DNA of 45,088 nucleotides from contig JAGPCC010000006.1 of the NCBI GenBank assembly GCA_018058245.1, forward strand, positions 1 through 45,088, read 5' to 3'. The stretch is from Verrucomicrobiales bacterium. Lineage in GTDB: Bacteria > Verrucomicrobiota > Verrucomicrobiia > Verrucomicrobiales > DEV007. The translations under genes and the position numbers were made by a program. Under the pieces are notes generated by a model that had not been told where the DNA came from, made no database searches, and worked only from the letters and a program-made list of their open reading frames with translations. Shown piece by piece: positions 8,111 through 15,201 of this stretch; the first letter of the stretch is position 1, and each line of letters begins with the position of its first letter.

Positions 8111-9523
8111 ATGGAAGACTCCCAAAAACAAACGGTCGTTATCGCGGATAACGATCCGGATTTCCTCGACTGGGCCGCTCGTCATCTGGAAGCCGAGACT
8201 GTCGAGGTTTTCACGACGCAGTCCTCCGAGGAGGCGTTGAAACTTTTTACCGATCACAAAGCGGACCTGCTCATCGCCGAATTTCTGCTTCGCCCGATCG
8301 ATGGAGTCGAGTTGTTGAAGCGAGTGCGGATGTCGAACCCGAATGCCATGGTGATTTTAAACGGGATGGTTCACTCGACCAACGCAGTAATCGAATCTAT
8401 GCGACTTGGGGCATTTGATGTCTTGCGCCGGGAATCTGTGAATTTTGAGCTTCGCCCAGTCGCTGAACGGGCCCTCCAGGCTGCTGAGCAAATGCGCTCT
8501 GTCGAAACTCGCTCGCAGTCCGACTCTCTCGCTCCTCCCCAGCCGAGTGACGATCTCATCATTGGTCGTTCGCCGGCAATGCAGGATGTCTACAAGCTCA
8601 TCGGACGTGTCGCCCGAGCCGATGCTCCCGTTCTTATCACAGGGGAAAGTGGAGTGGGAAAAGAGGTCGTCTCCAACGCAATCCACAAGTTTTCCCGGCG
8701 TGCAAAGGCGGAATATGTTGCGATCAACTGTGCCGCGATTCCGAGTAACCTTTTGGAGAGTGAACTCTTCGGGCACGAAAAGGGCGCTTTCACCGGAGCA
8801 GTGAGTCAGCGGGTCGGGCGTTTTGAGCAGTGTGACGGAGGAACCCTCTTTTTGGACGAGATTGGAGACATGCCGCTCGAAGTGCAGGGCAAACTTCTCC
8901 GGGTGCTACAGAGTGGGGAATTTTCCCGCGTCGGGGGCAACCAGACTCTCCACAGTGATGTTCGCATTCTCGCTGCAACGAACAAACGACTCGAAGAGGA
9001 AGTGGAAAATCAATCCTTTCGGGAAGATCTATTTTATCGTCTCAATGTCGTCCGCATTCATATTCCTCCGCTTCGGCGTCGAGTTGAGGATGTGCGTCTC
9101 CTCGCAGAGTTTTTTCTCCAGAAACGTACGGAATCTGGAAAAAGCCGGGCGATGCGGTTTTCCAAAAAAGCGATGGAGATGCTCGAGGGCCATCATTGGC
9201 CTGGAAACGTGCGTGAACTGGAAAACCTCGTCCAGCGCGCCTGTGTGCTTGCGACCGGGAATGTCCTCCTCCCGTCCGATTTGCCCTTTGATCAGAGCGG
9301 AGGAAACGAACCCGAAGAATCCGTCCTCGATCGCGCTGCGAGGCAATTCCTACGTTTCGCGGCAGAGACTGGATCTTCCCCAGTTGCGTTAGCGATGCAG
9401 ACTCTCGTCGCCGTCGCACAACGCGAAACGGACAGCGATGATAAGGCCGCTGGACTGCTTCACCTCTCCAAAGCAGAAATGTTGAAATACCGCGACAGCA
9501 CCGAGAAACAAAAGGGAAAATAG
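8111..9523 (+). CDS. Sigma-54-dependent NtrC-type regulator with degenerate receiver
   Basis: A 470-residue bacterial enhancer-binding protein. The AAA+ domain is complete: Walker A GESGVGKE near 178, the sigma-54-contacting GAFTGA loop at 225-230, GGTLFLDEIGD (Walker B), and the arginine finger region FREDLFYRLNVV. It should therefore remodel sigma-54 RNA polymerase holoenzyme. The N-terminal receiver (1-120) is atypical: Glu57 stands where the phospho-accepting Asp normally is (LLIAEFLLRPIDG), Asn14 replaces one acidic-pocket residue, and Arg106 is at the conserved Lys. The C-terminus (DDKAAGLLHLSKAEMLKY) is a weak Fis-type HTH. The ATG at 8111 is preferred to an upstream TTG at 8096. The targets are not known. 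Confidence 0.9.
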   Translation: MEDSQKQTVVIADNDPDFLDWAARHLEAETVEVFTTQSSEEALKLFTDHKADLLIAEFLLRPIDGVELLKRVRMSNPNAMVILNGMVHSTNAVIESMRLGAFDVLRRESVNFELRPVAERALQAAEQMRSVETRSQSDSLAPPQPSDDLIIGRSPAMQDVYKLIGRVARADAPVLITGESGVGKEVVSNAIHKFSRRAKAEYVAINCAAIPSNLLESELFGHEKGAFTGAVSQRVGRFEQCDGGTLFLDEIGDMPLEVQGKLLRVLQSGEFSRVGGNQTLHSDVRILAATNKRLEEEVENQSFREDLFYRLNVVRIHIPPLRRRVEDVRLLAEFFLQKRTESGKSRAMRFSKKAMEMLEGHHWPGNVRELENLVQRACVLATGNVLLPSDLPFDQSGGNEPEESVLDRAARQFLRFAAETGSSPVALAMQTLVAVAQRETDSDDKAAGLLHLSKAEMLKYRDSTEKQKGK

Positions 9524-9564
9524 TACTGTCGCGCAATAAAACGACCGTTCCTCATCTGGCGGGA

Positions 9565-9600
9565 GGACCTCACGGCGGACCTCACGGCGGGCCTCACAGT
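9565..9600. repeat. Three 12-base tandem repeats
   Basis: Units at 9565-9576 and 9577-9588 are identical (GGACCTCACGGC), and 9589-9600 is a diverged copy. The third copy overlaps the stop codon of the minus-strand toroid gene (9594-9596), and the rest lies in the 70-base convergent spacer. The run does not form a convincing hairpin, so a terminator role is not supported. Confidence 0.8.
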
Positions 9601-10796
9601 TCCCGATAGATCCTCTCAAGCGAGAGCAGCGAGTAGGCGGTGACTAGCACCGGATTGTCCTCCATCCAGCGATTGGACGCAGTATTTGTCCAGGATCCGT
9701 CGGGTTTCTGCGTGCTCATGATCTTGAGCGCGAGATCTTTCTTCCAATCGATCTTTCTGCCTTCCGGAGTCACGAGTCGTTCCGTTCCGGTGATGGCAAG
9801 AGCCTTGGCCATCGTGTGATAGTAATAATACAATCCTTGCGCATCCATTCCAGGGTTCTCTTCCAGCGTGTAATTCTTTTGAAGCCATTCCATCGCTGCG
9901 GCGAGACGAGGATCGTCGCGGTCCATATCGGCGTAGATAAAGGCAAGCATTCCGGCATAGGTCATGCTCCCATAACTGCGCAGAGCAGTCTTTTCCCCCT
10001 GGTCGGTTTTCAACACGATCTCCTCTGACTTTGTGTCGCCGGGATAATAAACAAAACCCCCTTTGTCCTCCTCTCGAACCGCATACGATTTGCCAAGCCG
10101 TTCCACCGTGCTCTGGGAGTTTTGCGTAGCACTTACAAACTCGATCGCTGCGTCCCAATCGAGATCGAACTCACCTGATTCATCAAAGGTCGTGTCTGCG
10201 AGAGCTTTTTTTGAATAATAGAGGGCCTCCAGCGCAAAATGGGTGTTGGAAAGATCGGAGTGGGTCGAGGATCCGCCGTAGCCGATACCGCCGTCAAAGA
10301 GATTGTCCGTGACTCCCTTTTTGTCATAATCCTGCTGCTGATTCACGAGGAGACGGCGTGCTTTTGCGATCACTGGAAGATATTCCGCCTTTCCTGACTG
10401 CAGCAGAGCCATGATGGAGAGGGAGGTATTGTAGGTCGCAAGCCCTTTGCCGTAGATCCCCCCGTCGTCTTTGACGTTGGAGAGTAGGTAGTGATACCCT
10501 TTGTCAGCTTCCGGAGGAAGGGGAGCGCCTGTCTTGACGGAGGGATCTCCGAGAATCGCTGAGATCGAGATCGCGGAAAAAGCGGGAATCGCCGCATCAC
10601 TCCATGCGCCCGTATCGGGATTCTGTTGCGACTTTAAAAACTCACTTCCTTTCGAAATGGCACGCTGCACCTCCATTTTGAGTGAGACGTTTCCTCCGTC
10701 TGGTCCCGGACTGATTCGATCCTGCGCCAATGCAGAAACGGCCGAAGCAAAACAAAGAGAAACGCAGAGGGCGGAAAAGAGTGGTTTAGAATTCAT
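9594..10796 (-). CDS. Secreted prenyltransferase/squalene-oxidase repeat (alpha-alpha toroid) protein
   Basis: A protein of about 400 residues with an N-terminal signal peptide (MNSKPLFSALCVSLCFASA, cleavage near ALAQD), so it is exported. The body has repeated helical-pair motifs with a QxxxGxW-like flavour: KSQQNPDTGAW, SNVKDDGGIYG and STQKPDGSW. These mark the alpha-alpha toroid shared by terpene cyclases and protein prenyltransferases. The catalytic DxDD of squalene-hopene cyclases is not seen, so cyclase activity is not supported. Such exported versions are common in Planctomycetes and Verrucomicrobia and have no assigned role. The frame begins at 10844, but the ATG at 10796 places the signal peptide at the N-terminus. 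A YdjY-domain gene lies just upstream on the same strand, a likely partner. Confidence 0.82.
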   Translation of the reverse strand: MNSKPLFSALCVSLCFASAVSALAQDRISPGPDGGNVSLKMEVQRAISKGSEFLKSQQNPDTGAWSDAAIPAFSAISISAILGDPSVKTGAPLPPEADKGYHYLLSNVKDDGGIYGKGLATYNTSLSIMALLQSGKAEYLPVIAKARRLLVNQQQDYDKKGVTDNLFDGGIGYGGSSTHSDLSNTHFALEALYYSKKALADTTFDESGEFDLDWDAAIEFVSATQNSQSTVERLGKSYAVREEDKGGFVYYPGDTKSEEIVLKTDQGEKTALRSYGSMTYAGMLAFIYADMDRDDPRLAAAMEWLQKNYTLEENPGMDAQGLYYYYHTMAKALAITGTERLVTPEGRKIDWKKDLALKIMSTQKPDGSWTNTASNRWMEDNPVLVTAYSLLSLERIYREL

Positions 10797-10848
10797 GAGA
10801 GAGACTGTGGGAGGATTGGCGAGGTAGTTCGAACTTTGTGACATGATT

Positions 10849-11550
10849 TTACTCTTCGAATCGAATCGTCAAAGTTCCTTTCGTCCCGATTTCGGGAATT
10901 ACCGAACTGCGGGCACCCCAGCGATCATCGAGATCTGCCCCGGCGCGAGTCATGTTGAAAAGAGCAAGTGGATCGAGATAGACCGCGATGATCGATCCCT
11001 CCGCCTCTGCCATAAAAGTGCCTTCTTCCACTTTTGATCCGGTGTAGATCCAGGGGCCGGGAGACATAGGGGTGGCGCTCTCTCCGTCGATCACAAACTC
11101 GTAGACCGGCACGCCGGTTTCCGTGCCCTCAGCAAGAAAACGGAAGAAAACCGAATCCCCACGATCCTCTTTTTTTCCACCCTCTTTTGCGATCGCCTCC
11201 GGAGTAAGGAGCCGATTAAACACGTCCCCGTTTCCGGATTTGTATCGCAGCAACTTCATCGCAACCTGCAAATGAGTGGGCGAGATCGCAGTCGTGAAGA
11301 TCGATTCGTGTACCTTTCCGTGCTCATGAACGAGGACATATTCGATCGGTCCCCCCTCCCGCATATTGACCGTAACTGGAAAACGTACCTCGCGAGTTTT
11401 GGCGTCAAACTCGATTCCTCCGATCCGATAGCGTGTTTCTCCGATCTTTTTGACTTCGGGTTGCGGGGATACCGCTGGTTTTTCCTGGGCTGTTCCCGGA
11501 AAAACAGTAAGGAGCAAACCCAAAAGCGAAACGAGGAGGCGCAGAGACAT
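10849..11550 (-). CDS. Exported YdjY-domain protein
   Basis: A 233-residue protein with a signal peptide (MSLRLLVSLLGLLLTVFPGTA, then QEKPAV) and a domain that fits YdjY: FDAKTREVRFPVTVNMREGGPIEY, followed by HESIFTTAISPTHLQVAMKLL. YdjY-domain proteins are periplasmic, of unknown function, and frequent in the PVC group. The frame runs up to 11661, but the ATG at 11550 gives the signal peptide. The gene is followed on the same strand by the toroid protein, whose start is about 50 bases beyond this stop, so the two exported proteins are likely one unit. Domain assignment is from recalled family pattern only. Confidence 0.72.
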   Translation of the reverse strand: MSLRLLVSLLGLLLTVFPGTAQEKPAVSPQPEVKKIGETRYRIGGIEFDAKTREVRFPVTVNMREGGPIEYVLVHEHGKVHESIFTTAISPTHLQVAMKLLRYKSGNGDVFNRLLTPEAIAKEGGKKEDRGDSVFFRFLAEGTETGVPVYEFVIDGESATPMSPGPWIYTGSKVEEGTFMAEAEGSIIAVYLDPLALFNMTRAGADLDDRWGARSSVIPEIGTKGTLTIRFEE

Positions 11551-11792
11551 GTCCGAAGCTACGCGAAGAATGGATTTCTGAAAAGGCCGAGTCACAAGGG
11601 ACTGGGAGCCGGGTGCCGGGCTTCCGGTCAATGACCCGAAACGCAAATCCGGAAAATTCATTCGCCGGTCTTCTCCTCGGTTTGGGATCGCGCCATGCCA
11701 GAGATTGGAAGAAAGGAAGAAAATGCAAAACCACTTCTTGCAGCGGGCCGTTGCGTGGATACATTCCCAACCCGCCTCTTGCGGCCCTATGG

Positions 11793-11865
11793 GCCAACTT
11801 AGCTCAGTTGGTAGAGCAGCTGATTTGTAATCAGCCGGTCGTCGGTTCGAGTCCGACAGTTGGCT
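11793..11865 (+). tRNA. tRNA-Thr (TGT anticodon)
   Basis: A 73-base cloverleaf. The acceptor GCCAACT (11793-11799) pairs with AGTTGGC (11858-11864), with discriminator T. The anticodon stem GCTGA/TCAGC carries the loop TTTGTAA, which gives anticodon TGT, and the T-loop is GGTTCGAGTCC. CCA is not encoded, unlike in tRNA-His at 1560-1635. The recombinase gene just downstream makes this the probable chromosomal attachment site of the island. Confidence 0.95.
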
Positions 11866-11916
11866 TTCTTATTTTCAACGAGTTACGGAGAATCGCAAGC
11901 AGGGGCTGGAGACCTT

Positions 11917-11937
11917 GTAACGATTAAGTAACGATTA
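11917..11937. repeat. Two 10-base direct repeats between tRNA-Thr and the integrase
   Basis: GTAACGATTA occurs at 11917-11926 and again at 11928-11937, an 11-base period close to one helical turn. The pair lies between the putative attachment site and the recombinase start, where arm-type integrase sites or the integrase promoter would be expected. The binding role is a guess from position. Confidence 0.5.
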
Positions 11938-11976
11938 GGAATTGATTTTTCCGAAGTTCTCTGATTTCCTGAGGGC

Positions 11977-13281
11977 ATGAAGCCGCCCCGGAAAACGGAC
12001 AATTTGGGCGCTCGGATCGGGAATCGCGTCTCGATCCGGAAGCTCGAGAGGCTCCTTGAGGATGGAACCAAAGTGCAGACTCACGCCCGCTACCGATGGC
12101 GGGCCAATTACGTCGAGGGCGGTCAGCGCAAACAGAAATACTTCAAGACGAGGAACGAGGCCGACGAGTGGGCGGCGGACCGCGAGAAGGTGGCCCTGGT
12201 CCACGGAACGGATCTCGCCATCTCCCCGGCGGAGCGAGCAACGATCAACGACACGCGGGAGGCTCTCGCCGAAGTCGGATTGACCCTGCGGGAAGCGGTC
12301 GAGTTCGCGATCGAACATCAGCGAAAGGTCCTCGCGTCCTGCACCGTCTCCGAGATGATCGCCGACTCGCTGGCAGTGCGGAGGCGATCGGGGCTCTCAA
12401 GTCGTCACATCCGGGACATGCAGGGAAAGCTGGGCCGCTTCCAGGAGGTGTTTGGGAAACGTTCGGTCGCCACCATCAACCGGAAGGAGGTCGAGGACTG
12501 GTTGCATGGCTTGAAGCTCGCTCCGGCTTCGGTGAACTCCTACAGGAGGATTCTCGTGGTGGCCTTCAACGATGCGAAGCGCAACGGTTACCTCGACCAG
12601 AATCCCGCCGAGCTGGTGCGGCAGGCGAAAGTGATCGAGACCGAGGTCGGGATCCTCACGCCTCGTGAGGCCGCCATTCTTCTCACGGGTGCCGATGACG
12701 AGATCCGCCCCGTCATCGCTCTCGGTCTCTTCGCCGGCCTGCGGAATTCTGAACTGGAACGACTGAACTGGTCCGAAGTCCACCTCGACCTGGGGAACGT
12801 GCGGGTCCTGGCCGCCAACGCCAAGAGCGCCCGCCACCGGATCGTGCCCATCCCGGAGAATCTGGCGGCCTGGCTGAAGACGAGCAAGCGCCGCTCCGGC
12901 AGCGTTTGGCCCGAGAGCCATCAACGTGGTCGCAAGAAGATGGAAGCCGCCCATCGCGCGGCCGGGTTCGGAACCACTGACGAAGTCCGGAAGTATGAGG
13001 CGAAGGTCAAGAAACTGATCGAAAGCGGCGACGAGGCAGCCGCCAAGGCGCTGCCAAAACTCCGGAAGTGGCCTGGCAACGCCCTCCGCCATTCCTACGG
13101 GACCTACCACCTCGCCCATCACGAGAACGCAGCCGCCCTCGCCCTGCACCTCGGCCACACGAACACCAACCTCATCTTCGCCCACTACCGGCTTCCGGTG
13201 ACGAAGGAAGTGGCGGCAGGCTACTGGACAATCACGCCGGAGAATGCAGGAGAGATCGCAAAGGGGAAACCGTCGGAGTGA
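11977..13281 (+). CDS. int: Tyrosine recombinase (phage/island-type integrase)
   Basis: A 434-residue site-specific recombinase. It has an AP2-like arm-binding N-terminus (YRWRANYVEGGQRKQKYFKTRNEA), a SAM-like core-binding domain (about 110-215), and a catalytic domain. The catalytic residues are Arg256 in LFAGLRNSELERLNW, the box NALRHSYGTYH (Arg371 and His372, with Asn368 where many family members have His), His394 in LGHTN, and the nucleophile Tyr404 in FAHYR. It should cut and rejoin DNA at the adjacent tRNA-Thr site. The ATG at 11977 has a good ribosome site (GAGGG six bases upstream). No excisionase was recognised nearby. The gene has the higher-GC codon style of the hsd core rather than that of the left flank. 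Confidence 0.93.
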   Translation: MKPPRKTDNLGARIGNRVSIRKLERLLEDGTKVQTHARYRWRANYVEGGQRKQKYFKTRNEADEWAADREKVALVHGTDLAISPAERATINDTREALAEVGLTLREAVEFAIEHQRKVLASCTVSEMIADSLAVRRRSGLSSRHIRDMQGKLGRFQEVFGKRSVATINRKEVEDWLHGLKLAPASVNSYRRILVVAFNDAKRNGYLDQNPAELVRQAKVIETEVGILTPREAAILLTGADDEIRPVIALGLFAGLRNSELERLNWSEVHLDLGNVRVLAANAKSARHRIVPIPENLAAWLKTSKRRSGSVWPESHQRGRKKMEAAHRAAGFGTTDEVRKYEAKVKKLIESGDEAAAKALPKLRKWPGNALRHSYGTYHLAHHENAAALALHLGHTNTNLIFAHYRLPVTKEVAAGYWTITPENAGEIAKGKPSE

Positions 13282-13311
13282 CCCAAAGACCGGTTCTGGA
13301 TTCGTGGTAGA

Positions 13312-14031
13312 TCACTCGCCCACTTTGAACCGCAGCGCCGCATGATCCGAGATCGGAGATTTGGACTTCTCCCCGGCGAGGTGGCGGTCTCCGATGCGGG
13401 TGAGGTATTCTACCTCGGTGACCACCACGCCGGGGGTGTGGACGACGTGGTCGATCTTGTAGCCTTTGCCGGAGTGGGAGAGGTAGCTCCAGTCGCCAGT
13501 GGGATTCGGGACTTGGTAGCCGGAGGCGAATGGAAAGGAGCACCGTATAGCACCCTCCTGCTTCGCCTTCACGAAGGGGTCGAAGTTGATGTCCCCGGCA
13601 AAGAGGATGGAGGGGTTCCTGACTGAATCCATGATCTGACCCAACTCCGCCCAGTAGGCCTTGCGGTCGGCGGCCTTCTCGTAGGCCGGGGCACGCAAGC
13701 CGACCATCTCGAAGGGGAAATCCCTGAACTTGAGGTGGAGGAAGTTCGAGATCGCCGACCCGTCGAACTGCGGTGGTCGGAGGTCTCCGACGTCGAAGGC
13801 GTGCTTCGACGCGGCAAAGATCTGGTTGTGCCGTGCTGGCGTCGCCGAGACGGCCTGATGGCGAAAGCCAGCCTCCCGCATCGCCGCCTTGAAAGGTTCT
13901 CGGCTCGGGTCGTCCACGTATTCATTGAAGAGGACCGTCTCCGCTTCGAGGGACAGGATCACTTCGACGAGATCGTCAGGGATGGGACGGACCTTAATTT
14001 GGTGGGCGAGGTTCCAGGCAATGGTAATCAT
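13312..14031 (-). CDS. Endonuclease/exonuclease/phosphatase (EEP)-fold protein
   Basis: A 239-residue protein of the DNase I-like superfamily. Conserved positions are visible in order: Asn in MITIAWNLAH, Glu in VLFNEYVDD, the Asp/Asn pair in FAGDINFDPF, Asp-His in YKIDHVVHT, and the terminal SDHAALRFK. All core catalytic residues are therefore present. Members cleave phosphodiester or phosphomonoester bonds in nucleic acids or lipids, and the substrate cannot be told from sequence. It is the second gene of a minus-strand pair, 66 bases after the EVE-nuclease gene, and is convergent with the integrase across 30 bases. Its position in a defence island suggests a nucleic-acid substrate, which is inference. 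Confidence 0.85.
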   Translation of the reverse strand: MITIAWNLAHQIKVRPIPDDLVEVILSLEAETVLFNEYVDDPSREPFKAAMREAGFRHQAVSATPARHNQIFAASKHAFDVGDLRPPQFDGSAISNFLHLKFRDFPFEMVGLRAPAYEKAADRKAYWAELGQIMDSVRNPSILFAGDINFDPFVKAKQEGAIRCSFPFASGYQVPNPTGDWSYLSHSGKGYKIDHVVHTPGVVVTEVEYLTRIGDRHLAGEKSKSPISDHAALRFKVGE

Positions 14032-14097
14032 AGCTCGGGGAAGGTGAGAGACCGATGTCCTAGAACATCCTCGCTGCTTTTGTCTCGTGATAAGTTC

Positions 14098-15006
14098 TCA
14101 GGAAATCAGCTTGAGCTTCTTGGCAATGGGACGGATCTCGTGAAACTCGATTGGACTGCCAGCCCCTAAAGCACTTTGAAACGCCGCGTCCTGTCCATCC
14201 GCGAGGACCAGTGCGTGGACTTTGCGCTTTCCTGAGACGTGCTTTCTTATCCAGCCGAGATAAGAACAGATCTGGCCATAGGTATCCCTCTTCGCTTTCA
14301 CCGTCTTTAATTCCAGAAGGACAAAGTCTTGTGTTTTCCGGTCGACGCAGAGGAGATCCATCCGGCCCCCGGCTTCGGGACAGGGAAGTTGACGCCCTTT
14401 TACACCATCGGGTGAGGTCCAGATCTTCAAGTCCCGCCCTAGAGCGCGCCCCACGGTTTTCAAGTTTTTCGCAAACGCGCTTTCGATCACAGATTCTAGA
14501 GGCAACTCGGTGGTAGGTCGGGATTTCTTGAGAATGGTGGAGACTGACGGAGGGAGTCGTCCATCCATAAGGCGCCACAGTGCCATAGAGTCCTGCGAGC
14601 TGACCCGGAAGAAGGAGCGCTGCATTCTACCCCGCAGCGCCGAAAAATTTTCCAGATCCGGGCAATCCCTCATTTCTTGAATCGAAATCGGGGGTGTGAT
14701 CCGGGCAAGCACCTCAAACTCCGCCATGTAATTCCACTTTCCCCGAGTTCCTGTCTTAGGCCGCCACTTCTCATTAATCATCGCCGGTCCCACTGTGCGC
14801 AGCAGGTAGGCGATGTCCTTCTTCGGCGTAGTGCGGTAAAGGATCACGAGCTGACCGGGTTCCGTGTCCGGATGACAGGTGCCAACGCAGCGGGATTTCC
14901 GTCCGGGAAGGAGAAGGCGAGTCTCTTTTCCGTCTGCGTCGAGGTAGAAGTCCGGCTTCCAGATCCAGATCCATTCGAGGGGCGCTTGGGGCTTCTTCGT
15001 TGGCAT
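14098..15006 (-). CDS. EVE-like (PUA-fold) domain fused to a NucS/DUF91-like PD-(D/E)XK nuclease
   Basis: A 302-residue two-domain protein. The N-terminal domain (about 10-150) begins WIWIWKPDFYL and includes GQLVILYRTTPKKDIAYLL and MAEFEVLARITPPISI, which fits an EVE-like module of the PUA fold that reads modified bases. The C-terminal domain has a PD-(D/E)XK signature: Asp217 in GGRMDLLCVD, Glu232 and Lys234 in VLLELKTVK, and Gln245 in YGQICSYLGWI, as in NucS/DUF91 nucleases. It is probably a modification-dependent endonuclease. The frame reaches 15300, but the ATG at 15006 (MPTKKP) precedes the domain. It is divergent from mcrB across 195 bases and upstream of the EEP gene. Confidence 0.78.
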   Translation of the reverse strand: MPTKKPQAPLEWIWIWKPDFYLDADGKETRLLLPGRKSRCVGTCHPDTEPGQLVILYRTTPKKDIAYLLRTVGPAMINEKWRPKTGTRGKWNYMAEFEVLARITPPISIQEMRDCPDLENFSALRGRMQRSFFRVSSQDSMALWRLMDGRLPPSVSTILKKSRPTTELPLESVIESAFAKNLKTVGRALGRDLKIWTSPDGVKGRQLPCPEAGGRMDLLCVDRKTQDFVLLELKTVKAKRDTYGQICSYLGWIRKHVSGKRKVHALVLADGQDAAFQSALGAGSPIEFHEIRPIAKKLKLIS

Positions 15007-15201
15007 ATGACTTTCAGAGCCCAAAGAAGCAAGATGAGCGTTGCGTGTCAATACTCTTCGGGTAATGCATTGATAGCTTCGGACGGATTCAATCTCCAAA
15101 AGCAAGCGCTCAGATCCAATGCCGGCCACATACCTTTGACCTGCTAACGACAGAAATCGGAGGGTGACTTTCGCTGGGGCATACCGTATCACGGAGGCGT
15201 C

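Noticed and set aside
9535-9600. Intrinsic terminator between the regulator and toroid genes
   Set aside because: The GC-rich run consists of direct repeats, without stem complementarity followed by T residues.
12096-12668. A second protein in another frame within the integrase gene
   Set aside because: The frame lacks any domain and is explained by G/C-rich codon bias of the integrase.
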